A stretch of 12,450 nucleotides of DNA from JBOHER01 sp050701115 (GCA_050701115.1 JBOHER010000384.1:1-12450); one strand, 5' to 3'. Counted from the stretch's first letter, positions 1 to 7,136 are shown. Notes: generated from the letters alone by a model not told the origin. A program made the numbers and translations.

Positions 1-43
1 TCCTGGCGAGACCGCAGCGGGACACCGTCGCGGCGTTCGAGTG

Positions 44-79
44 TCGGCGCTGACCGTGGCAGGCAGTAGTCTGTAGCAG
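44..79 (+). promoter_or_regulatory. Candidate rnpB promoter
   Basis: A -10-like hexamer TAGTCT lies at 67-72 and matches the actinobacterial TANNNT pattern. It ends 7 nt before position 80, where the P1 helix of RNase P RNA begins, so transcription could start at or very near the mature 5' end. No good -35 is seen at the usual 16-18 nt spacing; CTGACC at 50-55 is too close. This is an inference from position and a short motif only. Confidence 0.4.
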
Positions 80-501
80 CGGACGAGTTGGTCGGGCGGC
101 CGCGGCTCGGGGAACCGTGCGCTCACGCGCGCAGGCCCAGGGCCGAGGAAAGTCCGGACTCCACAGAGCAGGGCGGTTGCTAACGGCAACCCGGGGTGAC
201 CCGCGGGACAGTGCCACAGAAAACAAACCGCCTGATGGGATCCATCGGGTAAGGGTGAAACGGTGGTGTAAGAGACCACCAGCACCCCGGGTGACCGGGG
301 TGGCTAGGTAAACCCCACCCGGAGCAAGGCCAAGATGGGCGCCTCCGGGCGCCCGCGCAGGCGTTCGAGGGCTGCCCGCCCGAGCCTGCGGGTAGGCCGC
401 TAGAGCCTGCCGGCGACGGCAGGCCCAGATGGATGGCCGCCACCGTGATATCGGTCACCGGTAGCACGGAACAGGATCCGGCTTACTTGCCAACTCGTCC
501 G
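80..501 (+). ncRNA. rnpB: RNase P RNA, bacterial type A
   Basis: This is the catalytic RNA of ribonuclease P, which works with the RnpA protein to remove 5' leaders from pre-tRNAs. The ends are set by a perfect 12-bp P1 pairing: CGGACGAGTTGG at 80-91 with CCAACTCGTCCG at 490-501. The near-universal segment GAGGAAAGTCCGGACT is at 145-160. Other conserved pieces follow in the right order: CCACAGAAAACAAACCGCC in the 210-235 region, the GGGTGAAACGGTGGTGTAAGAGACCACC helix region, the CCCAGATGGATGGCCGCC segment around 424-441, and ATCCGGCTTA just before the 3' P1 strand. The length of about 420 nt suits high-GC Gram-positive type A RNAs. ATG/GTG open frames crossing this stretch are chance products of structured GC-rich RNA. 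Exact termini could differ by a few bases. Confidence 0.96.
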
Positions 502-823
502 CCCAACCGGGCCCGCGCGCACACCACTGCTCCGTTCAGGTCTTTCTTCGGTACTAATTCCGTTGTTCCGCCGCGTTCTCAGGCCTGACCTGGTAACCGT
601 TCGGAGGAACCCGATTGGGGGAAGGTCGCCGGTTAGCGGTGCGTGGGGTGACGACGCCTGTGACGAGTGTGGGTGCTGGCATGCATGTGAGTGAGGAGTC
701 GGCCTATTACCAACAACGGGTGGGTCGCGTTCCGCTGAACTTCGGCTGCCCTCATCATGGTAGGCGGCCTTGACGTAGCGATGTGAGCCGTAATGTGCGG
801 GAGGCACACACGTCCCACTGAAC
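502..823. other. Intergenic stretch with no supported gene
   Basis: About 320 bases between rnpB and the regulatory block of the next operon. Open frames on either strand here have no good start signals and arginine/proline/serine-rich translations, so none is accepted. A clear rnpB terminator is not visible; a small GCCC/GGGC stem at 501-512 and a T-rich patch at 541-548 are too weak to call. A 10-bp palindrome, TCAGGCCTGA, lies at 579-588. TTGACG (770-775) followed by TAATGT (791-796) resembles a promoter, but the 15-nt spacer is short. A 9-nt repeat, GGTGACGAC, occurs at 647-655 and again at 849-857. The stretch could hold the 5' leader of the downstream operon. Confidence 0.5.
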
Positions 824-845
824 AGAACGCGCTGAGAACGCTACT
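824..845 (+). repeat. Tandem direct repeat with 11-bp phasing
   Basis: AGAACGC occurs at 824-830 and again at 835-841, starting exactly 11 bp apart (one DNA helical turn). The two units lie just upstream of the candidate -35 element at 850-855. Direct repeats with this phasing are typical binding sites of OmpR/PhoB-type response regulators. That use is inference; the sequence shows only the repeat and its position. Confidence 0.4.
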
Positions 846-849
846 CTAG

Positions 850-878
850 GTGACGACCTCTTGTCCTTGGCTTAACGT
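850..878 (+). promoter_or_regulatory. Candidate promoter of the T4SS operon
   Basis: GTGACG at 850-855 and TAACGT at 873-878 form a sigma70-like pair with a 17-nt spacer; the -10 fits the actinobacterial TANNNT pattern. Transcription would start near 885, leaving a leader of roughly 48 nt before the first T4SS gene. An alternative is CTGAAC (818-823) with TACTCT (842-847) at 18 nt spacing. Mapping of 5' ends is needed to choose between them. Confidence 0.4.
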
Positions 879-901
879 CGGAGCACGTGCGATGCTCCGA
901 C
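877..901. promoter_or_regulatory. 9-bp dyad (operator or leader hairpin)
   Basis: GTCGGAGCA at 877-885 and TGCTCCGAC at 893-901 are perfect inverted repeats separated by 7 nt. The dyad overlaps the end of the candidate -10 and the predicted start site, which is where a repressor operator would be placed. If transcription begins further upstream it would instead form a stable RNA hairpin. No T-run follows it, so a classical intrinsic terminator is unlikely. Confidence 0.55.
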
Positions 902-908
902 CGACCAC

Positions 909-927
909 ACTCCTCGCACTCAGGAGT
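909..927 (+). promoter_or_regulatory. Hairpin sequestering the ribosome binding site
   Basis: ACTCCT (909-914) and AGGAGT (922-927) are perfect inverted repeats with a 7-nt loop. The right arm contains the Shine-Dalgarno AGGAG (922-926), 6 nt before the ATG at 933. If the stem folds, the ribosome binding site of the first operon gene is hidden. A six-base complement to a Shine-Dalgarno can arise by chance, so regulation by this stem is inference. Confidence 0.45.
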
Positions 928-932
928 CCACG

Positions 933-1205
933 ATGACCACCTTGACCCTTGCGGCCCTTGCCCAGGCCCCGACCGGAGAGCTCAACACAGGAGGGCTGCG
1001 CCTGTGGTTGCTCGACAACGTTGTTCCGCTGCTGCTGCTGACGGTAGCCGTGCTGCTGCTGTGGCTGGGTGGAGGTAAGGGCGACAACGCGGGCGTCATG
1101 CGCCGCCTCGGCGGGGTCATCATCGCGCTCGCGGTGATCGGGCTGGCGGTCAGCGGTGCCGGTGTCAACGTCGGTCAGTGGATCTCCGGGCTGTTCACCG
1201 GCTAG
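933..1205 (+). CDS. VirB2/TrbC-like small membrane protein (T4SS pilin-like)
   Basis: A 90-aa protein with two hydrophobic segments, at about residues 29-46 (leucine-rich) and 59-76 (alanine/isoleucine/valine-rich). They are joined by a short glycine-rich, charged loop (GGGKGDNAGVMRR), with a glycine-rich tail. This size and two-TM hairpin layout match the VirB2/TrbC pilin class. Its place as first gene of the cluster, directly before a VirB3/PrgI-like protein and VirB4, supports that role. The N-terminus lacks the long cleavable signal peptide of Gram-negative VirB2, so it may be an unprocessed membrane subunit rather than a true pilin. The ATG at 933 is supported by AGGAG at 922-926. Sixteen bases separate it from the next gene. 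The assignment rests on topology and context, since such small proteins have little diagnostic sequence. Confidence 0.7.
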   Translation: MTTLTLAALAQAPTGELNTGGLRLWLLDNVVPLLLLTVAVLLLWLGGGKGDNAGVMRRLGGVIIALAVIGLAVSGAGVNVGQWISGLFTG

Positions 1206-1221
1206 GGCGTGGTGACCTGAT

Positions 1222-1608
1222 TTGCGCATTCGCACCGATGACGAGGTCTATCGGGTCGACGCCGTATGGCTCGGCCCACCGAAGGCCACGTTCCCCTGGC
1301 GTGCCCGCTACGTTGCGTGGGGTATCGGGCTCGTGCTGTTCTTCGTCGTTCTGACGGTGGAGCGGCAACTCGGGTTCGAGTTCGGTTTCTTCACCACCGC
1401 ATGGGCATTCGTCATCACCATTCTGCTCACCCGCCTGATCACCGCGAAGATCACTCACGAACGACCGCTGTCCGCGGTGTTGTCCATGTGGTTCCGCGAA
1501 CTCACCGCCCCGCGCGAGCGGGTCGTGGGAGACGGCGGTGCGGTCAGCGCGAGCAAGGTTCGGGTGCGGACGCACCGTCCGCGCCCCCGTACGGCAACCA
1601 GGAGGTAG
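1222..1608 (+). CDS. VirB3/PrgI-like T4SS membrane protein
   Basis: A 128-aa protein with a short N-terminal cytoplasmic part, two transmembrane segments (about residues 30-46 and 57-75) and a basic, hydrophilic C-terminal tail (about 95-128). The segment after TM2 (TRLITAKITHERPLSAVLSM) is amphipathic. PrgI/VirB3 proteins of Gram-positive T4SS have this shape and are encoded directly upstream of VirB4, as here; VirB3 is the inner-membrane partner of the VirB4 ATPase. The start is TTG at 1222 with GGTGA at 1211-1215 as a weak Shine-Dalgarno. ATG 1237 is not in frame, and no better in-frame start is seen before TM1. The stop overlaps the Shine-Dalgarno of the VirB4 gene (GGAGGT, 1601-1606), so translation of the two is probably coupled. 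The family call is by topology plus gene order. Confidence 0.75.
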   Translation: MRIRTDDEVYRVDAVWLGPPKATFPWRARYVAWGIGLVLFFVVLTVERQLGFEFGFFTTAWAFVITILLTRLITAKITHERPLSAVLSMWFRELTAPRERVVGDGGAVSASKVRVRTHRPRPRTATRR

Positions 1609-1611
1609 GCG

Positions 1612-4404
1612 TTGTTCGGTCGCGGCGCGAGCCAGCAGCAACCGGGGCGTGCCAACAGCGGCGTCGCGGGACCGGGTGCTGCGCCGAAGAGAGTGCGCGC
1701 GGGGCGTCGCAGCCGGCGGTTGCCCGGTGAGCAGTCGGTACCCGCCTACACCCCCTCGATCGCCGCGCGCAGCATCGACGGCCACCTGCTGCGCACCGGG
1801 CAGGAGATCTACGCCTGGTATCGGCTCTCGCCGCAGCGCTGGTCGTTCCGCTCGGATTCGCAGCGCCGTGACCTGATCGCCGCGATCGCAGGCCAGTACG
1901 CCGAGCTACAGGGCCGCTGGCTGCACCTGCGGGTCACCAACCGGCCCTACCCGATCCGGATGTGGGCCGAGGCTCATGTGCACAACGCGGTGAACCGGCT
2001 CCCGGACACCCCCGGCGCACTGTCTTTCGACGACTACCTGATCGGTGAGCAACAGCAGCTGATGGGTCGGGCCATGGCGGAGAAGGAGATCTACCTTGGC
2101 GTCCAGGTGCAGACCCGCAACGCCATGGACCGCGCGGTTGAGCGGGCCGCCCCTTTGTTGCGCAAGGTGCTGCCCGAGGCGGTCGACGCCGAACTGATCG
2201 CGCTGGACTCCGAGGTGGAGCATCTCGACCAGATCCTGGGTGCGGCCGGTCTGGAGGGCAGGCCCGCCGAGGCCGGGGAGATGTCCTGGCTGATGCACCG
2301 CTCGTGTTCGCTCGGGCTGCCCGCGCCGCGCAGCATGCCCGCCGTCCCCGGGTCGACCTGGGAGCCCGAGGACCTCGCGTCCTTCACCGACGCCGCGGAC
2401 TTCCATGCCGAGCCTTACGCCCCCACGGTGACGGTGCGCGGTCGCACCGGCTCCAACGCGGGCGTCACCCGGCACGTTGCCGTGCTCACCATCGGCCAGA
2501 TGCACGGGCTGCAGATCCCCGACATCGACGATCCGTGGGTGCAGCACGCCGACCGGCTGCCCGCCGCGGTCGAATGGTCGGCCCGGATCTATGTGCGGCG
2601 CCCCGAGGACGTGGCAGGCGAGCTCGGCCGCCAGATGAACAAGGTGCGCTCGCAGGTCAAGCACTACACCGACGAACACGAACTGGAGCCGCCGCAGTCG
2701 CTGGCCCGGCAGGCCTCCCGGGTGCTGGAGATCGACGACGAGATGACGTCGGGCTTCACGGCGCTGGCCACCAGGGTGCGTTCCTGGTGGCGGATGGCGG
2801 TGTCCGCGCCGACCGAGCGCGAGACCCTCCGGCTGGCCCAGCAACTGCTCGAGCTGTACAAGCCCAAGGTCGCCGTGGAACATCCCGAGGCACAGTACGC
2901 ACTGGCCCGGGAGTTCATTCCGGGCGAACCGATCGCCTCCGGTGCCTACCGGCGTCGCGGCTCGGTGATCTGGGCGGCCTCGGCCGTGCCGACTGCCACC
3001 GCCGAGGTAGGCGACCGGCGCGGGATCCTGCTCGGTGAGACTTGCACGGCGACCCGGCGTCCGGTGGCTTGGGACCCGTGGATGGCCCAGGAGATCCGGG
3101 ACGGCTCCGGTCTGACCGCGATGGTGGCAGGCCTCGGCGGCGGAAAGTCGTTCCTCGGCGGCGGGATCGTGTACAAGGCGCTGCGCGCGGGCGCGCACTG
3201 GACGATCCTGGACCCGTCCGGCCCGCTGTCCAAGCTGTGCGACCTGCCCGAACTGCGGCCGTATGCCCGGCCGATCAACCTGCTCAACGCGCAGCCGGGC
3301 ATCCTCAACCCGTACCGGGTGGTGGCCGAGCCGCTGCTCGAGCATTTCATGGACGAAGAAGACCCCGAGCGAGCCTGGCGCAGGGAGTCCGCGCTGGCCG
3401 GGGCCACCCGCCGCCGCCTCGTGCTGGACGTGCTCTCCGGCGTCCTGCCCTACGAGGTCTCCCGGTTGGCACAGACCAGGATCGTGCTACTGCGCGCGGT
3501 CCGTGCCGTCGGTGGCCGGTTCGACGCCGACCCCGGCCAGGTCATCGACGCGCTGCGCAGGGATGCCAGTGAGCACCACGAGCACGCCGTCGTGGTCGCC
3601 GACTTCCTGGACGAGATGCGCGAGCGCATGTCGCTGCTCATCCCGGAAGCCGACGCGGACCCGTACCGCGATCACCGGGACGACCGGCTCACCGTGCTGA
3701 CCATGGCCGGGCTGACCCTGCCCAAGGACGGGGTGGGCCGGGAGCACTGGACCGATGCCGAGGCGTTGGGCGTCGAGATGCTCAACCTGGCCGCCTGGCT
3801 CACCCAGCGGTCGGTATACGAGCGGCCCAAGGAGGAGCGCAAGGGGGTCTGGATCGACGAGGCGTTCTTCCTCTCCGAGGTGCCGACCGGGCGGGTACTG
3901 ATGAACCGGTTCGCCCGCGACTCCCGCAAGTGGAACGTGCGGGTGCTGCTGTCCTCACAGATCCCGGCGGACTTCCTGCGCATCCAGGGCTTCGTGTCGC
4001 TGCTGGACTCGGTCTTCATCGGCAGGCTGGACGACGACGATGTGCAGGCCGACGCGCTGCGGCTGTTGAAGGTGCCGGTCGGCGTTGGCTACGAGCAGGT
4101 GGTGGCCTCGCTCGGGCGGCGCCCGGGGATGCAGCGGGGCGGGCTGGAGCGTGACCGCGATCCGCGGCAGTTCATCTTCGCCGACGGCGCGGGGGGCGTC
4201 GAGCGGATTCGGGTGGACTTCTCCGGGCCGCACCTTGAGCACCTGCGCACCGTGCTGGACACCACCCCCGGCGCGGTAGCGCCCACACCCGCGAAATCGC
4301 CGCCTGCCGACCGGCCCGGCGCGGATGGCACTGGAGCCGTCCGCGACCAGGTGGAGCACAGCAAAGCAGGGCGCAAGCACGGAACAGGTAGGGACGCGGC
4401 GTGA
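1612..4404 (+). CDS. virB4: VirB4-family T4SS ATPase
   Basis: A 930-aa cytoplasmic ATPase expected to power T4SS assembly and substrate translocation by docking to the VirB3-like protein. Residues 1-40 are a basic, Gly/Gln-rich leader. About 45-490 form the VirB4 N-terminal region, and 495-880 form the RecA-like ATPase domain. The Walker A motif is AGLGGGKS at 506-513, with K512 and S513; Ala replaces the usual first glycine. Walker B is GVWIDEAFF with D749 and E750. It is followed by SRKWNVRVLLSSQIPADF, the region holding the conserved Arg and Gln of VirB4/TraG-like ATPases. A low-complexity hydrophilic tail occupies about 885-930. The start is TTG at 1612, chosen because a full GGAGGT (1601-1606) lies 5 nt upstream and no in-frame ATG/GTG has a comparable site. 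Its TGA overlaps the next gene's GTG by 4 nt (GTGA). The family call is firm; the substrate is unknown. Confidence 0.93.
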   Translation: MFGRGASQQQPGRANSGVAGPGAAPKRVRAGRRSRRLPGEQSVPAYTPSIAARSIDGHLLRTGQEIYAWYRLSPQRWSFRSDSQRRDLIAAIAGQYAELQGRWLHLRVTNRPYPIRMWAEAHVHNAVNRLPDTPGALSFDDYLIGEQQQLMGRAMAEKEIYLGVQVQTRNAMDRAVERAAPLLRKVLPEAVDAELIALDSEVEHLDQILGAAGLEGRPAEAGEMSWLMHRSCSLGLPAPRSMPAVPGSTWEPEDLASFTDAADFHAEPYAPTVTVRGRTGSNAGVTRHVAVLTIGQMHGLQIPDIDDPWVQHADRLPAAVEWSARIYVRRPEDVAGELGRQMNKVRSQVKHYTDEHELEPPQSLARQASRVLEIDDEMTSGFTALATRVRSWWRMAVSAPTERETLRLAQQLLELYKPKVAVEHPEAQYALAREFIPGEPIASGAYRRRGSVIWAASAVPTATAEVGDRRGILLGETCTATRRPVAWDPWMAQEIRDGSGLTAMVAGLGGGKSFLGGGIVYKALRAGAHWTILDPSGPLSKLCDLPELRPYARPINLLNAQPGILNPYRVVAEPLLEHFMDEEDPERAWRRESALAGATRRRLVLDVLSGVLPYEVSRLAQTRIVLLRAVRAVGGRFDADPGQVIDALRRDASEHHEHAVVVADFLDEMRERMSLLIPEADADPYRDHRDDRLTVLTMAGLTLPKDGVGREHWTDAEALGVEMLNLAAWLTQRSVYERPKEERKGVWIDEAFFLSEVPTGRVLMNRFARDSRKWNVRVLLSSQIPADFLRIQGFVSLLDSVFIGRLDDDDVQADALRLLKVPVGVGYEQVVASLGRRPGMQRGGLERDRDPRQFIFADGAGGVERIRVDFSGPHLEHLRTVLDTTPGAVAPTPAKSPPADRPGADGTGAVRDQVEHSKAGRKHGTGRDAA

Positions 4405-6521
4405 GCGCCCTGGTCGTGCTGATGGTGGTACTCGCCGTAGCGGCGTTACACAGGGCACGGAATCGATCACGCCGGGTTGGCGCGCCGCAGCGCTCGCGCA
4501 CGCGCGCCGTGCTGCTGGTCATCGCGATCATGGGCTTCCAGTCGGTCATCGGTGCCCAGCCCGCCCTCGCGGCGGAGTGCGGGGAAGCACCCAACCCGGA
4601 GCGTCCCGGCTCGGGCATGGTCGGCGCGATGGACCCGGCGGAGGGCAACGGCGAGGCGGGCAGCGCCTACGTGGACTACAGCTACGCGGGCATGGTCTGG
4701 CACGTCTACGAGACCGACTGCGGCCCGCTGTCCGGCATCACCGACCCCAACACCACGCTCGACACCTGGGCAGGCAACCAGCTGTTCAACATCGCCAAGA
4801 ACATCGTCGGCGCCACCAACGCCCTGCACTACACGGTGATGGAAGGCGGGCTGTTCACCCCGCTCTACGACGCCATCAAGGCGGGCACCGAGAAGGTCTA
4901 CAACAATATCTACGCCCAGCTGTTCGGCTTGGCCGCGCTGCTGCTGGCGATCATGATGTTCCGGCACATCTGGCGTGGCGATCTGCCGTCGGTGAGCAAG
5001 CGCGCGCTGTTCGCCCTCGGCGGGCTCTGGCTGGCCGCGTCCTCGTTCGCCCTGCTGCGCTATTACGACCACATCGATCGCGCGATCGTGCAGACCACGA
5101 CCAACATCCAAGCCGGGTTCGTCGACGAGTCGGACAACCGGGTGGTGCGGCACATCCTGCCGACCAACCTGCACAACGAGATCATCTACAAGAACTGGAC
5201 CCGTGGCCAGTTCGGTGCGCCGGACTCGCCGCAGGCGGAGAAGTACGGCATGGACCTGCTGGACGCGCAGGCGTTCACCTGGGAGCAGATCCGCAACGGT
5301 GATGACGCCGATCAAGCGGTCGTCGATGGCAAGAAGGCGGAGTACAAGCGGATCGCGAGCGAGCAGGGCCCGGCCACCGGGTACTTCACCGGGGAGGACG
5401 GCAGCCGCACCGGGGCGGGCTTCCTCGCCTTCCTGCAGAGCCTCATCTACTCGCTGTTCCAACTGCTGGCCAAGGCATCGGTGCTGCTGGCGCAGGTACT
5501 GGTGCGGCTGCTGACGCTGACCGCGCCGCTGATCGGCCTGGTCGCGCTGTTGCACCACGACATCCTGCGCAAGGTGGCGCGGGTCGCCGGTGCGGTCGCG
5601 TTCAACCTGGTGGTGCTGTCCGTGCTGGCCGGGGTGCACGCGCTGCTGCTGCAGGCGATCTTCTCCGCGGGCCCGGCGCTGTCCATGCTGACCCAGATGG
5701 CCATGGCGGCCCTGGTGACGATTCTGCTGTTCGTGGTCGGACGCCCGGTGCGGCGGCTGTGGCAGATGATGGAGATGTCCACCCGCACCATCGGGGCGGC
5801 GATCCCGTCCGCGCCGACCGGGTTGTTCTCGCGGTTCCGGCGCTCCCGCGACGGCCAGACTCCGCAGGATCAGTTCTGGCAGAACGTGCGCGACACCGAC
5901 ATCGACGCGGTAGCGGAACCCCCGGGCCCGTTGGGCAGTTCCACCGCGTCCGGCGTGCGGTTGCGGCCGGAGGCGCGCAACCCGGTGTCGGCCGCCGCGG
6001 TGCGCCTCGACGCCGGTGGCGCACTACCCGGATCGGGCGCGGCCGGTTCCGTGGGTACTGCCGCCGGGATAGGCGGCGCAGCACTGGCCGGCCGCAGTGA
6101 AGCGAGGGCGGCGTTACCGCCTGGTGGCACACCCAACCCCGCCCGGCTGGGCTTCAACCCGGCAGGCGGCATGCCGGACGGCGCCGACCCGGCCACCGTG
6201 CCCTATCGTTCCGGCCGGGCAGGCACGCCGGTGAGCAGGCCGGTGGACACCGCCCCGGTCACCGACCGCCGGTGGGATCGCGGTGACTACGGCGATGCGG
6301 TCGTGGTCCCTTCCCGGCTGGGCGATCAGGTGCCCGGCTACGCGACCGCGGCGCCCTCCGGCGACCGTGATGCCGCACCAGCCATGCGGGCACCAGGCCC
6401 GCAGCCACGCCGCGCCGACGCCGAGGTCGTCGGTGGCCGCCCAGTTTTCGTGCTGTACCGACCGTCTCGAGGTCTTGAGGTCCGAGGGGACCTCCGTGAC
6501 ACCGACACCGCGATCAGGTAG
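4401..6521 (+). CDS. TrbL/VirB6-like polytopic T4SS channel protein
   Basis: A 706-aa membrane protein likely to form the inner-membrane channel of the secretion system. Hydrophobic segments fall at about residues 4-16, 36-57, 172-188, 201-219, 341-383 (probably two), 393-422 and 429-447. A hydrophilic Gly/Pro/Ala/Arg-rich cytoplasmic tail of about 250 residues follows. The second segment ends in AQPALAA, which looks like a signal-peptidase site. After it comes an extracytoplasmic domain (about 59-170) with two cysteines, C60 and C107, that could pair. A second soluble stretch (222-338) is rich in charged and polar residues. The order of TMs and the long tail resemble TrbL/VirB6 proteins, as does the position directly after virB4. 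GTG at 4401 overlaps the virB4 stop (GTGA), indicating translational coupling. Sequence identity to named families cannot be judged here. Confidence 0.75.
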   Translation: MSALVVLMVVLAVAALHRARNRSRRVGAPQRSRTRAVLLVIAIMGFQSVIGAQPALAAECGEAPNPERPGSGMVGAMDPAEGNGEAGSAYVDYSYAGMVWHVYETDCGPLSGITDPNTTLDTWAGNQLFNIAKNIVGATNALHYTVMEGGLFTPLYDAIKAGTEKVYNNIYAQLFGLAALLLAIMMFRHIWRGDLPSVSKRALFALGGLWLAASSFALLRYYDHIDRAIVQTTTNIQAGFVDESDNRVVRHILPTNLHNEIIYKNWTRGQFGAPDSPQAEKYGMDLLDAQAFTWEQIRNGDDADQAVVDGKKAEYKRIASEQGPATGYFTGEDGSRTGAGFLAFLQSLIYSLFQLLAKASVLLAQVLVRLLTLTAPLIGLVALLHHDILRKVARVAGAVAFNLVVLSVLAGVHALLLQAIFSAGPALSMLTQMAMAALVTILLFVVGRPVRRLWQMMEMSTRTIGAAIPSAPTGLFSRFRRSRDGQTPQDQFWQNVRDTDIDAVAEPPGPLGSSTASGVRLRPEARNPVSAAAVRLDAGGALPGSGAAGSVGTAAGIGGAALAGRSEARAALPPGGTPNPARLGFNPAGGMPDGADPATVPYRSGRAGTPVSRPVDTAPVTDRRWDRGDYGDAVVVPSRLGDQVPGYATAAPSGDRDAAPAMRAPGPQPRRADAEVVGGRPVFVLYRPSRGLEVRGDLRDTDTAIR
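6477..6494 (+). other. Perfect 7-bp stem-loop near the end of the TrbL-like gene
   Basis: GAGGTCC (6477-6483) and GGACCTC (6488-6494) are exact inverted repeats around a 4-nt loop, GAGG. The element lies in the last codons of the TrbL-like gene, 35 nt before the GTG of the next gene. It has no T-run, so it is not an obvious terminator. It could affect mRNA processing or relative expression within the operon, or be a coincidence of GC-rich coding sequence. Confidence 0.35.
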
Positions 6522-6529
6522 GGGGGCTC

Positions 6530-7135
6530 GTGCCGATACGCACCAACCGCGGCCGCGCCGCGGTCTATCGCAGGCTGTGGGGAGCGCCGCTGCGTTCGCC
6601 CCGGCATCTGATCGTCACCGTGGTCATCATGGTCGGGCTGATCACCGCGCTCGGCTTCATCATCCCGAAGGTGCTGCCCGACACCGGTCAGCCGGGCGTG
6701 ACCGCGGGTGCCGGGCCGTCCTCGACCGGCCACTACACCCCGCCTGCTCAACCCGGTGCGCCCGGCCAGTCCGGTCCGCCGGAGACCAGGCTGACCGCGG
6801 ATCTGGCCACGCCGACCTCGGCGCCACCCGATCCGCAGGCGCTCGATGTGGCCGAGAAGTGGGCCAAGGCGTGGGTTCGCCACCCGGAAGGCATCACCAG
6901 CGAAGAGTGGCGCAAGGGGCTCGAGCCCTACACCACCGAGGAGTACCTGGCGGTGATGTCATCGGTGGACCCGGCGAACATCCCGGCCAGCAAGGTGACC
7001 GGTGAACCGGTCGCGGTGAACTCGTTCACCAGTTCGCTGGACGCCGACGTGCGTACCGACGGCCCCACCCTGCGGATCACCGTGGTGTCCACCGACGAGG
7101 GCTGGCGGGTCGCCGGATACGACGAGGCAGCCTGA
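6530..7135 (+). CDS. VirB8/TcpC-like conjugal transfer protein
   Basis: A 201-aa bitopic membrane protein. Residues 1-26 are basic and cytoplasmic, and one TM lies at about 27-46. A Pro/Gly/Thr-rich linker occupies about 50-102, and a C-terminal domain 103-201 has the helix-then-strands pattern of an NTF2-like fold: AEKWAKAWV, EEWRKGLEPYTTEEYL, then VAVNSF, TLRITVVST and GWRVAGYD. This layout matches VirB8 and the TcpC/conjugative-transposon scaffolds of Gram-positive T4SS. The C-terminal domain would sit outside the membrane and nucleate the complex. The start is GTG at 6530, with a G-rich run (6521-6526) just after the stop of the previous gene; 8 nt separate the two genes. The fold call comes from sequence pattern and position. 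Confidence 0.75.
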   Translation: MPIRTNRGRAAVYRRLWGAPLRSPRHLIVTVVIMVGLITALGFIIPKVLPDTGQPGVTAGAGPSSTGHYTPPAQPGAPGQSGPPETRLTADLATPTSAPPDPQALDVAEKWAKAWVRHPEGITSEEWRKGLEPYTTEEYLAVMSSVDPANIPASKVTGEPVAVNSFTSSLDADVRTDGPTLRITVVSTDEGWRVAGYDEAA

Positions 7136-7136
7136 C

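Noticed and set aside
501..548. Intrinsic terminator for rnpB
   Set aside because: Only a 4-bp GCCC/GGGC stem is seen, and the T-rich patch is about 30 nt away; too weak to annotate.
770..796. TTGACG/TAATGT as the main operon promoter
   Set aside because: The 15-nt spacer is short and the start would be about 130 nt upstream of the gene; the 850-878 pair has a better spacer, though this one is not excluded.
846..1235. Minus-strand open frame (129 codons) opposite the VirB2-like gene
   Set aside because: Gln/Arg-rich translation with no Shine-Dalgarno; the plus-strand gene has an SD, two TM segments and operon context.
1906..3345. Long minus-strand open frame (479 codons) opposite virB4
   Set aside because: It is a mirror of the high-GC coding bias of virB4; the translation is His/Gly/Arg/Val-rich with no recognisable motif or start signal.
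4467..5639. Minus-strand open frame (390 codons) opposite the TrbL-like gene
   Set aside because: Gln/Arg/Val/His-rich shadow translation with no domain pattern; the plus strand has clear TM segments and coupling to virB4.
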